DNA from: an uncultured Carboxylicivirga sp.
GTDB lineage: Bacteria; Bacteroidota; Bacteroidia; Bacteroidales; Marinilabiliaceae
Assembly: GCA_947503525.1 (NCBI GenBank)
Contig: CANNEA010000006.1
Location: 186,001-250,000, forward strand
Direction: 5' to 3'
DNA length: 64,000 nt
Shown: in pieces, positions 8,769 through 19,600 of the stretch
Layout: each line of letters starts with the position of its first letter
How positions within the stretch are numbered: the stretch's first letter is position 1
Made by a program: the position numbers and the translations under genes
The notes under the pieces: model-generated
Told to the model about the DNA's origin: nothing
Seen by the model: only the letters and a program-made list of their open reading frames with translations
Databases searched by the model: none

Positions 8769-9992
8769 TTATTCGTTGGCCTTAATGCCAATTTTTTTGA
8801 GGTCTTCCCAATACTTAGGGTATGATTTGGTAACCACCATAGGATCTTTAATCATCATATTAAACCCTGATAGTTGACAAGGGGCAAAGGCCATCGCCAT
8901 CCGATGATCTTTGTAGGTGTCTATTTCTATTGGCTTTGCTACTTCTGATTTGTTGCCATCCCAGATGAGATTATCGACATCGTTAGTGCTTAACTTAAAA
9001 CCCATTTTACCCAATTCGTTGATGAGTGCTGAAATACGATCAGTCTCTTTGATTTTAAGGGTTTGTAGTCCTGTGAAATGGAATGGAACATTTAACATGC
9101 AACATGCAACAGCCACTGTTTGTGCTAAATCAGGTTCATTAATAAAGTCGTAATTTAACTTACTTACTTTCTCTCCTGAGTTTATTAAAGTCACACCCTT
9201 TTGCGAGAATTTAGTATTAACACCTAGTTTTTTGAAAATGTGCTGTATGTTTGAATCGCCCTGAAGGCTTATTTTCTTCAGGCCTTTTAAGGTAATTTTC
9301 AGTTCTGGATTTAAGGCTGCAATCTCGTACCAATAACTGGCTGCACTCCAGTCTGATTCAACAGTTGTGCTTTTCGCCTGGTAGTTAGCTTCAGGTATAA
9401 TAATGGAATTGCCTTTCCAAATCCCTTGAACACCAAACTCCTTCATTAAAGCGAGAGTCATGTTCAAATAAGGCTTTGATATAATGTCTCCTGTAAGTTT
9501 TAGCTCAAGCCCATTTTCGATGCTTGGAGCAATCATCATCAAGGCTGAAATATATTGGCTGCTTACATTGCCTGGTAATTCCAATTCACCACCTTTAAGC
9601 GCACTTCCAAATATACGTAGTGGAGGATAGCCTTCTTTTTCGATATATTCAATCTTAGCGCCAAGTTGATTTAATGCATCCACCAAGGTTTTTATGGGGC
9701 GCTCCTTCATTCTTGAAGATCCGGTTATCACCCATTCGCCAACAATCTTTGATAGAAAGGCCGTTAAAAAGCGCATGGATGTTCCAGCTGCTCCAACATC
9801 AAAGGTGTTGCTGTTGGCATTTAATACTTTAAGCATCACCTTGGTGTCATCGCTATCCGAAAGGTTTTTAATTTCAAATGGACTATAGCTTAGGGCATTT
9901 AATAATAATAAGCGATTACTAATACTTTTTGATGAAGGTAATTGAATGTTTACCTCACCAGCTTTTTTATCCAATGACAATGAATATTGCAT
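8769..9992 (-). CDS. aroA: 3-phosphoshikimate 1-carboxyvinyltransferase (EPSP synthase)
   Basis: This 407-residue enzyme joins phosphoenolpyruvate to shikimate 3-phosphate, the sixth step of the shikimate pathway to aromatic amino acids. Visible family motifs in order are LPSSKSISNR (about 18-27), the GTSMRFLTA loop (about 70), SSQYISALMM, ESDWSAASYW, KETDRISAL, YKDHRMAMAFA and VVTKSYP near the C-terminus. In the PEP-site loop many relatives have GTAMR, while here the residue is Ser (GTSMR). It is a cytosolic protein. It lies 14 bp downstream of aroB, forming a two-gene shikimate operon closed by a strong terminator. Confidence 0.95.
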   Translation of the reverse strand: MQYSLSLDKKAGEVNIQLPSSKSISNRLLLLNALSYSPFEIKNLSDSDDTKVMLKVLNANSNTFDVGAAGTSMRFLTAFLSKIVGEWVITGSSRMKERPIKTLVDALNQLGAKIEYIEKEGYPPLRIFGSALKGGELELPGNVSSQYISALMMIAPSIENGLELKLTGDIISKPYLNMTLALMKEFGVQGIWKGNSIIIPEANYQAKSTTVESDWSAASYWYEIAALNPELKITLKGLKKISLQGDSNIQHIFKKLGVNTKFSQKGVTLINSGEKVSKLNYDFINEPDLAQTVAVACCMLNVPFHFTGLQTLKIKETDRISALINELGKMGFKLSTNDVDNLIWDGNKSEVAKPIEIDTYKDHRMAMAFAPCQLSGFNMMIKDPMVVTKSYPKYWEDLKKIGIKANE

Positions 9993-10006
9993 GCTGCTCC
10001 TGGTGT

Positions 10007-11077
10007 TTATTTGAAATTGTTATAAAAGTATAAAGCATCGAACACTTCTTCTTTAGTGGCCTGACAGTTAATCTGAATCTTACCTATTCCTTCAAGTAGG
10101 GTAAAGTTGATTTTGTTAGCTTCGTTCTTTTTGTCATGAGTCATTAGCTTATAGAGCTCTTCGAACTTGTCTTTGCCAAATTCAAAATGTCCATAAATGG
10201 CTTCCAGATATTCGGCAATTTCCATTACTTTTGGCATTGGAAAGCCAAGTCGAATATGCGAGAGATACAATTCGCATATCATACCAAAGGCTACCGCATA
10301 ACCATGCAATATAGCTCTATCTTCATACATGGCCATACTCTCAAAGGCATGACCAAAAGTATGGCCAAAGTTTAGGGCTTTGCGAATATGATTTTCTAGC
10401 GGGTCATTCTGTACAAAGTGATCTTTTATGCGAATGGAATCAGCTACCAAATCTTTAAGCTCATCCAAGTTAGGATTAGCAATATCAAAGACCTTTAATT
10501 GTTCCCATCTCTCAGCAGAGAAGATAAAGGCATGTTTGATCATCTCAGCAAAGCCTGAAATGATATTAGGTTGATCTAAAGTTTCTAAAAAAGTAGTGTC
10601 AATTAATACAGCTGTAGCTTGATTAAAAACGCCAATTTCATTTTTTAGTCCACCAAAATTAATTCCGGTTTTTCCTCCAATTGAAGCATCTACTTGAGCC
10701 AGAAGAGTAGTGGGGATGTTGATAAACTGAATGCCCCGTTTAAAAGTGGAGGCTGCAAACCCACCCAAATCACATGGCATACCCCCACCTAATGTAATCA
10801 AAAGCGATTTACGATCAGCACCGCCATTGCTTAACATTTGCCAGACTTTCTCAATGGTCGATAGTTTTTTATTGTGATCGCCATCAGGTATCACAACGGT
10901 ACGCTCCGGACTTAATCCAGCAGTGTCTTCTATCTTACTAAAGCAATGCTTGTATGATTCTTTGTCAGATAATAGAAAAACTTTTCCATTAGGGAAATTT
11001 CCTATCAGATGTTCGATGTCTTTGGTAAGATCATCAACAATAAAAACATTTGACTCTTTTGATAGTAACGGAAACAT
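10007..11077 (-). CDS. aroB: 3-dehydroquinate synthase
   Basis: This 356-residue, NAD+- and metal-dependent enzyme converts DAHP to 3-dehydroquinate in the shikimate pathway. Diagnostic segments are VIPDGDHNKKLSTIEKVW (about 82-99), ITLGGGMPCDLGGFAASTFKRG (split here; about 114-135), IPTTLLAQVDASIGGKTGINF (split; about 140-160), GFAEMIKHAFI and ALNFGHTFGHAFE, which supplies the zinc-binding histidines. Its length is typical. It is first in the aroB-aroA pair and has a good TAnnTTTG box 24 nt upstream of its start codon. Confidence 0.95.
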   Translation of the reverse strand: MFPLLSKESNVFIVDDLTKDIEHLIGNFPNGKVFLLSDKESYKHCFSKIEDTAGLSPERTVVIPDGDHNKKLSTIEKVWQMLSNGGADRKSLLITLGGGMPCDLGGFAASTFKRGIQFINIPTTLLAQVDASIGGKTGINFGGLKNEIGVFNQATAVLIDTTFLETLDQPNIISGFAEMIKHAFIFSAERWEQLKVFDIANPNLDELKDLVADSIRIKDHFVQNDPLENHIRKALNFGHTFGHAFESMAMYEDRAILHGYAVAFGMICELYLSHIRLGFPMPKVMEIAEYLEAIYGHFEFGKDKFEELYKLMTHDKKNEANKINFTLLEGIGKIQINCQATKEEVFDALYFYNNFK

Positions 11078-11101
11078 TGACCAATTTTAAAAGATGAATT
11101 G

Positions 11102-11109
11102 CAAAAATA
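11102..11109 (-). promoter_or_regulatory. Bacteroidota-type -7 box for aroBA
   Basis: On the minus strand the sequence reads TATTTTTG, matching the Bacteroidota -7 consensus TAnnTTTG, and lies 24 nt before the aroB start. The 11-mer CTATTTTTGCA is repeated upstream of nqrA and of the small gene at 55274-55516. No clear -33 TTTG is seen. Confidence 0.5.
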
Positions 11110-11229
11110 GTTAAATTTGGCAATTGAGAATAAGTTTTTAGCAGGGATTAAGTTTTGCTAACGATTTATAATGAGAATGACCATTATTGTGTCAATTTAT
11201 GATTTTCATCACATTTTAATATAGAATCA

Positions 11230-11697
11230 ATGACTGTTAAATTCAATAATAAAAAACAAGTGTCGCCATGGGGTTTATTTTTATCATTTCTTTTCATGGT
11301 TTCTTTGGGCTTGCTGGGGAGTTATTATATCTTTTTAGAAACCCGAATTCAAACTATTGAAGTAGGTTTGTGGCTGTTTTTTTTGGCATGTTCAATCCTC
11401 TTTTATTTTGGAGGGTTTTACTATGTGGATATGGATTTATCCTTGCAAAAAGTAGACGTGAAGTATTATAGGCTTTTTCCATTCGGCAGGCAGTACAAGC
11501 GCATATTGCTGCCGGTTGATAAAATTAAGTCGATAAAAGTAGGAAAGGGACTTGGGCTTATTGGAAGACGATTTATTTTAAGCGGAGTTGTAAAAGGGAA
11601 GTTGGCTTTATATCCCTCGGTGGGTTTGGCAGCTTGTTCCTCGAAGCAAGTGAAAGAAATTAATGCTTTCATCACAGAGTTTAATCGCAATAAATAA
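11230..11697 (+). CDS. Small membrane protein with two N-terminal helices and a PH-like tail
   Basis: This 155-residue protein is of unknown function. Two transmembrane helices (about 13-36 and 43-64) are followed by a roughly 85-residue soluble region predicted to be mostly beta strands (YYVDMDLSLQKVDVKYYRLFPFG, split here; VDKIKSIKVGKG; RRFILSGVVKGKLALYP). That arrangement resembles bacterial PH-domain-like membrane proteins (bPH2 type), but this is an impression of layout and not a firm match. It ends 3 bp before the next gene, so the two are probably co-transcribed. It is divergent from aroB. Confidence 0.65.
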   Translation: MTVKFNNKKQVSPWGLFLSFLFMVSLGLLGSYYIFLETRIQTIEVGLWLFFLACSILFYFGGFYYVDMDLSLQKVDVKYYRLFPFGRQYKRILLPVDKIKSIKVGKGLGLIGRRFILSGVVKGKLALYPSVGLAACSSKQVKEINAFITEFNRNK

Positions 11698-11700
11698 TTT

Positions 11701-12294
11701 ATGCTTAAGCAAATATTACTTTTTGTTTTTCTGGCAACTGGCATATTAGTAAAAGCTCAATATAAGAATGGCGACTGGTATGTGAGCCCAAAAATATCTT
11801 TTGCTGATTTTAGTGATCGTAATGATTGGGCTGGATATAGTATTTCAAAGGTGCCACCAATTTCCATTACTGTTGAACATGGCTTAAATGACTTTTTTAG
11901 CACAGGGCTAATTGTGGGATTTAGCAATGATAAGTATACCAACGATACTTTAAAAACAAATGTGCATCGCTATACGAATCTGGCAATTGGTGGCTTGGCA
12001 ACAATTCATTTTGCCGGATGGATTGAAAAGTGGAGTAATTATTCAGTGTTTTTAGGAGACTGGGATTTTTATTTGACGGGTGGTTTAATGATGGAATGGG
12101 AGAATAGGGATGAAACTGATGTGTGGAATGAAAGCAAGCAGGTCTTTGAGGACTTAGAGTATAGTGAATTTAACTTTAAGGTGCGACCTGCCATAGGAGT
12201 ACGTTACTATGTTACCGATAATTTTTGTATGTTATTAGAAGTTGGTAAGGCCAATTTGGGATTAGTAACAACTGGTGTTTCTTGGCGTTTATAG
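11701..12294 (+). CDS. Outer-membrane beta-barrel protein
   Basis: This 197-residue protein has a clear signal peptide (MLKQILLFVFLATGILVKAQ, cleavage after about residue 19). The mature part is rich in alternating aromatic/polar residues typical of eight-stranded barrels of the OmpW/OprF-N type: GDWYVSPKISFADF, FFSTGLIVGFS, IGGLATIHFAGW, DFYLTGGLMMEWE, FKVRPAIGVRYYVTDNFCML, and a final strand ending in WRL. A hydrophobic residue at the C-terminus fits BAM recognition. No specific function can be assigned. Confidence 0.72.
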   Translation: MLKQILLFVFLATGILVKAQYKNGDWYVSPKISFADFSDRNDWAGYSISKVPPISITVEHGLNDFFSTGLIVGFSNDKYTNDTLKTNVHRYTNLAIGGLATIHFAGWIEKWSNYSVFLGDWDFYLTGGLMMEWENRDETDVWNESKQVFEDLEYSEFNFKVRPAIGVRYYVTDNFCMLLEVGKANLGLVTTGVSWRL

Positions 12295-12427
12295 GTTATT
12301 TTCTTAGTGTTAGTCTTTAGTTATTGAGTAAAATCCATTGAATGTTAAGATTGCTCATATAATAATTGTTGGTTTAAAATATTATTTCTACTTTAATCGC
12401 TGATATTCAAAATCATCGAGCCTAAAC

Positions 12428-13534
12428 TTGAGCGAGTCTTTAAAATATCAAATAGCTTTAAGTCTGATTAAGGGGATTGGCCCTAAATTGGCTCGTAACT
12501 TAGTCGCTTATGTTGGAAGCGAAGAAGACGTATTTAAACAGAATATTAATACTCTGTCTAAAATTCCTGGAATTGGACCGGTGGTTGCACAATCCATAAA
12601 AAGTTCAGATGTGCTCGAAAGAGCTGAAGAGGAAATTGAATTTATCACAAAGCATGAAATTCAAGCTACCTTTTATAACTCAACGAAATATCCAAGTCGA
12701 TTAAGCTATTGCGACGATGCTCCATTGCTTATTTATACTAAAGGTGAATATAATTTGGATAGCACAAAAGTACTAGGTATTGTTGGTACACGACAAGCCA
12801 CGGAAGATGGTAAGTTGAATTGTGAGTCACTAGTTTCTGATCTAGCTATACGCTATCCAGATCTTGTCATTATTAGTGGTTTGGCCTATGGAATTGATGT
12901 TTGTGCACATCGGGCAGCTCTAAAAAATAACCTATCCACTTATGGCGTATTGGCACATGGTTTAGACCGAATTTATCCAAATCTAAATCGAAATACGGCC
13001 AAGCAAATGTTAGAACAAGGTGGTCTGATTACAGAGTTTGTTTCTCAAACAAATCCGGATAAGCCTAATTTTGTTAAGCGAAATCGAATTGTAGCAGGTT
13101 TGGTCGATGCCTTGGTTGTTGTGGAATCAGGAATTAAAGGGGGTGCTGTTATAACGGCTCGTATTGCCAATACCTATAATCGCGATGTATTAGCTTTTCC
13201 CGGAAGTTCAAAGGAAGAATTATCCAAAGGATGTAATTATTTGATTAAGCGAAATATTGCAGCATTAATTGAAAATGCTGAAGATTTGGAGTACGCTTTA
13301 GGATGGGAAAGTACAAATAAAGTGGAAGGTATTCAGAAAAGGATGTTTACAGAATTTAAGACTAAAGAGGAAGAGCGATTATATAAATTATTATTTGAAC
13401 ATAAAGAACTCACAGCGAACGAGCTGTGTTTAAAAAGCCAATTACCCGTAAGCAAAGTGAGTGCTACAATGTTATCATTGGAATTTGCAGGCCTTATTAA
13501 ATGTTTGCCTGGAAATGCCTTTCGTATATTGTAA
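12428..13534 (+). CDS. dprA: DNA-processing protein DprA
   Basis: This 368-residue protein loads RecA onto incoming single-stranded DNA during natural transformation. Its N-terminal helix-hairpin-helix region (IALSLIKGIGPKLARNL, about 9-25; IPGIGPVVAQSI) is followed by the Rossmann-like DNA-binding domain with GIVGTRQATEDG, SGLAYGIDVCAHRAAL, FVKRNRIVAGL, GGAVITARIA and AFPGSSKEELSKGCNYLI. A winged-helix DML1-like tail (about 305-368) completes the usual architecture. The start is a TTG. A TGA lies in frame 30 bp upstream with no ATG between, and the family's N-terminus begins right here, so TTG is chosen. No strong ribosome binding site is seen. Confidence 0.93.
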   Translation: MSESLKYQIALSLIKGIGPKLARNLVAYVGSEEDVFKQNINTLSKIPGIGPVVAQSIKSSDVLERAEEEIEFITKHEIQATFYNSTKYPSRLSYCDDAPLLIYTKGEYNLDSTKVLGIVGTRQATEDGKLNCESLVSDLAIRYPDLVIISGLAYGIDVCAHRAALKNNLSTYGVLAHGLDRIYPNLNRNTAKQMLEQGGLITEFVSQTNPDKPNFVKRNRIVAGLVDALVVVESGIKGGAVITARIANTYNRDVLAFPGSSKEELSKGCNYLIKRNIAALIENAEDLEYALGWESTNKVEGIQKRMFTEFKTKEEERLYKLLFEHKELTANELCLKSQLPVSKVSATMLSLEFAGLIKCLPGNAFRIL

Positions 13535-13550
13535 TGGTTACAAGCTTTAG

Positions 13551-13585
13551 GGCTGTTTTTTGTAAGATTTTGTTAAAAAAACAGC
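13551..13585 (+). terminator. Terminator-like hairpin after dprA
   Basis: An 11-bp stem, GGCTGTTTTTT / AAAAAACAGCC, starts 17 bp after the dprA stop. The T-run lies inside the stem and a T-rich stretch follows, so it may end dprA transcription before the giant-gene promoter. Confidence 0.55.
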
Positions 13586-13586
13586 C

Positions 13587-13615
13587 TTTGGGGCTAACAA
13601 TTTTTGTTAGATTTG
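13587..13615 (+). promoter_or_regulatory. Promoter of the giant adhesin gene (TTTG / TAGATTTG)
   Basis: A TTTG at 13587-13590 and TAGATTTG at 13608-13615, spaced by 17 bp, approximate the Bacteroidota -33 TTTG / -7 TAnnTTTG promoter. They predict a start near 13621 and a ~50-nt leader. The -7 box overlaps a small hairpin (CTAACA / TGTTAG). Confidence 0.5.
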
Positions 13616-13674
13616 CGTAGAACGGCTTAAGAAAAAATTCGAAAGAGCTAGTTTTAAAAAATTAAGGACCAAAT

Positions 13675-16600
13675 ATGGGCATATATACCCAAGCGTTAAT
13701 CAAAAATAGATTAAGTGGAAAGATTGCATCTATGATGTTAATCTTATTGTTGTTTGTAGGTGTTAGTCATAAAATAGATGCAGCCAATATTAATATGACT
13801 GCTAATGTATGTGCTAATCCTGGCGGATCAGTGCTTACCAATGACATATTATCAGTATCAACAGATGTAAATGGGATAAGTATTCCTGCGGCTGATTTAA
13901 CTCCTACATCTGCATGGAATGGACTTCCGGCTCCACTTGTCTCGAACGGAGATGATCAAATCACAGGATCAATTTCTGGGTATGTGTCTGGTTCAACGTA
14001 TACCATGGTATGGGATGCGACTGGTGGAAGTGGAGATCGATATTTCATTGATGTTAAGTTCGTTGATTGTAGTGTTACTCAGGCTGTAGAGGTTTGTCAG
14101 GAAGGTGTTATCCGGCTTGCAAGCTTTCTAACAGACCCTACATACATGGGCGGTAATGCAGCCCCTCCTGGGCACTTAAAAAAGGGTTATTGGTCAAATA
14201 CTGCAGGATTAACACTTTCGAATATAAATGATCCTAATGCGATTATTAGTGATTTTGCTCTTGTAGCTGGTACAACTTACGTATTAACTTGGTATCATGG
14301 TGTTGGACAGACTTATGACATTACTTTAATAGTAACTAACAACGTTTCGCCTGAATACGAATTGTTAAATGAAGATGGCACAACGGATAATGTGCTTTAT
14401 TGTACAAAACCAAATAATTACACCTTCAACGTTGAACCAACTGCACTTAATCCGGGCGCAATAGTATCAACTGTTGATTATGTTATTTATCATGATAATG
14501 GAACAAGTGATAGCTTTGATGATGTTGGAGATCCAAAAAGCTTTAGTCTCAATAACAGTATAAACTATGCTGATTTAGATGTTTTTCAAGCTTTGGTTAG
14601 TGATGGCACTTGTTTGGATATAACAACAAACACTATACAACTTGGTCAGCTAGCAAGCGTAATTATTCAAATTCAAGGTGGAAAATCTGCATGTGACCCC
14701 AATGTTTTTGATGGAACTCATGTTTTGGAGGTGTTGCCATACGATCCAATTAATTTTGATTATCAATGGCGTATTAATGGGGTCAACATACCTGGAGAAA
14801 CTAATTCAACTCATACCCTCCTTCCAGCCAATGGTGCAGGTAATTATTCAGTTGTGGTGACAGATAAGGCAAATAATTGCGGTCCTTTCTTTTCAAGCCC
14901 TGTTATAATTAGTAATATACCTTTACCTTCTATAAATATAAATGATTCGCCGTTAGGGTCGGGAAGATTTGAAATTTGTAACGGAACTATTAGTGCGAAT
15001 TTAACAACAACAGTTAGTGGTGGATTTCCTGTAGGAGTGATACCTAATTATGTATGGTATCAGAATAGTCAGTTTGTTACAGGTAGTGCCAATAATTATA
15101 ATCTTGATGCTGATGTTAATTCATTGGGGTATAATGCCTATGGTGATTATGTAGTAGAGGTTAATGATGCCAATAATCCTGAATGTCGGAGTGTTTCAAC
15201 TCCTGTTTCTGTCATAGTTACTGATATTAGCAGTCTTAGTTTCGTTGCCATTAATGGACCATCATTCTGTGATAATGCCACAGCGGCCGATCGAACGCCT
15301 CAGGTTCGGATTGATGTTGTTGGAGGAAGCAGCCCGTATACGGTTGTAATTAGTGCAAATGGGACCAATTTACCTGCTCGTTCGATCACTAGTGGCGTAC
15401 CATTTAACCTTAGTGCCATATCTGCAAATACATCATACAGTGTTACAAGCATAAGCGATATTAATGGTTGCGTCTACACCGGTGGAATTGTTGCCGGACC
15501 TAGTTATACTGTTTTACCGGCTCCTACAGTACAATCGGTGACCGGTAGTGACCTATGTAAGGCTCCTGCCGATGTAACCACCACAACTATTGGATTATCC
15601 AATAGTGAAAGTGGTGTGACTTATGTGTTGGTTCATGATGATGGTAGCACAGTAACAGAAGGAGAAAATATTATTAGTGGAGGAGGCGCTTTTAATTTTG
15701 CGCCAGTTGGTGCTTATGGGACCTATACCGTATTAGCACGTTTTGGCGACTGTGCGGATGTTGTAATGAATGGGAATGTGTATATCGGAACTTTGCCTGT
15801 TGCTCATAATATGACTCGTATTACGGGTGCAGGCTGCTCAAATGTAACGCATGTCTTTGGTTTAGATGCTTCAGAAGATGGCGTAACCTATACTTTATTT
15901 TTTAATGGCTTGCCTCACCCAACTGTTGCCCCTGTTAATGGGAATGTAGCGGGTACAGCTATTTCTTTTACCGGGGTTACAGCTCCTGGTTCTTACCGAG
16001 TTATGGCCAATAAAAATGGTTGCGAACAATATATGACTGGAACATTCAATATCGTTCAGGCACCTATTGTTACAGGAATAAATATTGTTGGTACTGATGG
16101 TTGTAGTAATGAATTAAAGAATATTGGAATATCGATTAACGAGGCAGGTGTTACCTATGATTTAATTAGAGATGGTAATGTGGCTGTTCCGGTTGCATCA
16201 ATTCTAGGAGATGGTACTGCCGGAATTAAATATTTTTATGGCGCCAATACTACTTTTCTGGAAGGTATTTATACAGTAAGAGTTACTGCTTTAAATGGTT
16301 GTGAAGACTGGTTGGCTGGATCTATTACAATTCATAAGGAGCCGGATGATTTGGCATTTACCACTACCGGACAGGTATGTGGAACAGGAAATGTAATAAT
16401 ACCCGTTGGCGAAGCAGGGGTAAGATATACCCTATATGAAGGGTCGCCTGCTGTATCAACAGGCTTGTTCTTTACAGGAAATGGTACAAATCAAATTGCT
16501 TTTAATAATTTGGGACCTGGTTATTACACTGTTTATGCTGAGGTTGGCACTTGTAGTAAGTTTTTAAGCGATTTTCTAGAGGTTGAAACTCAACCCCTAA

Positions 16601-19600
16601 TGCAAATAGTTAATGTACCTGATGATAATTACTGTTCGAATGAAACAGGTATTGATATTATTGTTAATGCCTCTCAGATAAATTTTGATTACGAGTTGTA
16701 CAATCTAGGTACTTCAACAGTAGATCAAACTATTACAGCGACCAATATTACTGGTGTTACTTTCAGTAATGTTACTGCAGGTAATTATGAAGTAAGGGTG
16801 GTCAATAGCTCATGTACCTTAATGCTGCGCACCAATATTTTAATTGTTGAATATGCAGTAACCAATCCTAATGCTAATATACCTACCAGTTTCTGTTCTG
16901 ATCAGGGTGTACAAACCATATCAGGCTCACCTGCTGTTGTGTCAGGATCTAGTACAGGATTATACACTATTATAGGTGGTGCAGGATTTGATCCAGGACA
17001 TACCACTGATCCTAATGCTGGTTCAATAACTTTCGATCCGGCCAATTGTGCGTTTAGTAATGTTTATACCATTCGTTATGAATATACTGATGGAAATGGC
17101 TGTATCGCTGAGGATATTCAAACAACTATAGTATATGATTTAGCTAATGGAGCTATCACAATAAGTAGTACGGTTCCAGCTAATCCTTGTCAGACCGACA
17201 ATACAGATTATGCTTTACAAGGGCTTTTAAATGGAAGTCCAATAGATGGTACTTTTAGCAGTGCCGCAGCAGGATTAAAAAATATAGATCCGGTTACTGG
17301 CACAGCAGATTTTAATCCTTTTGAAGCCGGTAATGGTGTTCATACCATCGATTTCGATTATGTAGATCCGGCTAGTGGTTGTACGGGGAATGCCAGTATC
17401 ACTATTACAATTGGTACGCCTTTGAACATGGTAGGTTTTACTACCAATTATTGTAGTGCCGATAATACTTATAAAACATTAGATGCTAATCCAGGAGGCG
17501 GAACATTTGCTATTATAAACCCTGCCGGAACCACAATTGAATCAGGTATTCCAAATGGAAACAACGATAAGTTGAATCCTAAAACGTACTTTGATGCCTA
17601 TGGTGATGGTACCTATCAATTGGTTTACACTTATAATAATGCCGGTTGTATCAATACCTTGACAACGGACTTTGAAATAGTTGAATCGATTGATGCCAAC
17701 TTTACTTTCCCATTTAGTGGAGGAGTTGAACAAACCACTTTCTGTGTTAATGATGCTAATGCGACCTTAACACCAATTGGAAACGTGACACCTGCTAATG
17801 TAACAAGCTTTTTTAGTGGCAATGGTATTGCTGGTAATATGTTTTTACCAGGCGATCCTAATGTTGATTATTCGCCAACCGCAAATCCTATTACTCATCA
17901 GGTAACCAATACTGTAGGAGGATTTACTTGTACTACAACAGCTACACGAAATGCATTTGTTGCTCAGGTTGACATAGCCTTTAGTGGATTAAATACTATC
18001 TACTGTGAAAACGATGGAGTAAGTGTTATAGGTTTGAATGGAGCCGATGCTGCTCTTGGAACTGCAACTTTCTCTTCAACAAATAACAGTAACCCTTCAC
18101 TATTTATATCTGATAATGGAGATAACACTGCAGACCTGGATCCTTCTGTAGGACCTGGTGTGTATGAAGTAAAGGTTGAATTTGAAAAAGCTGGAGATTT
18201 ATGTGAGCGAACTTTAATTCAAACTGTAACTGTCGAAGCCATTACACCTGTTAACTTTTCTGGATTTAATGATGGTGATAATGTATGTAGCTCATCTGCC
18301 ATTTTAAATTTATCTGCAAGTCCAGCAGTTGGTACAGGTGCCGGAAACTATATTTTATTGGGTGGTGGTCCTGGTTTAGATAATGGTACTGCCGATAATG
18401 GCCTGGCCACTTTGGATCCTTCATTGATGAGTCCTGGTACTTTCACGGTTCGTTACAATTATATAAATGCAGCAGGATGTGCCACATTCATTGAAAAAGA
18501 TATTATAATTTCAGATGCTCCGGCAACTACTCACATGGTTACTGGTGGTGGAGCATATTGCGATGATACTCCTCCGGCCACTAAGGGGGTAACAATTGGT
18601 TTAGGTTCAGCCACTGTTGGAGTACAATATGAATTGTTACTCAATAATAGTTCAACAAGTCCAGCTGCAACTTATACTCCAACTTCAAGTGGAGCATTTA
18701 ATTTTACTGTTGACAATACCACTATTGGTGCTGATAGATTATTTACTGCTACAGGTACTTATACGGTACGAGCAGTATTAGTTGGATGTTCAGCTATAAT
18801 GACTGGCGATGTTTCTGTTGAACAGTATGAATTAACGCTGACGACCTCAAATGTAACACCAGTTTCATGTAAGGACGGAAATGATGGTTCTCTTACATTA
18901 GTAGGAGGCGGTGGAAGTGGAAGCTACCAATACAGAATGGAAGTGCCGGTTGTTGGTGCATGGACAGCCACGCCAACATTTAATGGTCTGGAAGATGGTA
19001 GCTATGAATTCTCCATCCGCGACCTTTCAACTGCTGCTTGTGAAAAATTAAACTTACTAACAGTTAATATTACCGAACCGGCAGATGCCTTGACGCTTAC
19101 CGAAGATGCAAGTAAAAGAATTAATGTTGGATGTGTACCATGTACTAGTCCGGGTACTTGCGAAGGAAGTGCAACTTTGGTTATTACAGGAGGAACACCT
19201 TTTACTGATTTAGTGACTTACCCTAGTGGATACGATATTACATGGCCGGCATCTGCCAATAATCAAAAAACTATAACAGCAACACAATTGGATGTTGGGA
19301 CTTATGGTGTTCAAGTAGAAGATGCCAATGGTTGTATTGAACTAATCAATATTACCATTTCAGCTGATGTGTCATTAAGCGTAGTTGAATATGATCCTGC
19401 GACTGAACATGATGATAATGTTTGCTTTGGTGGAACAGATGGTGCCTTTATGGTTCAAGCTAGTGGTGGCTCTGGTCAGTATTTATTTAGTATTGATGGA
19501 ACAAATTATTACCCTAGTAATCATGCAACTGATCCAAGTCTGCATACATTTAGCAATTTAGCTGCTGCAAGTTATACAGTTTATGTTCAGGACCTGGTAA

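Noticed and set aside
13593-13611. CTAACA/TGTTAG hairpin as a second terminator before the giant gene
   Set aside because: It is short, lacks a following T-run and overlaps the likely -7 box, so it is better explained as part of the promoter region.
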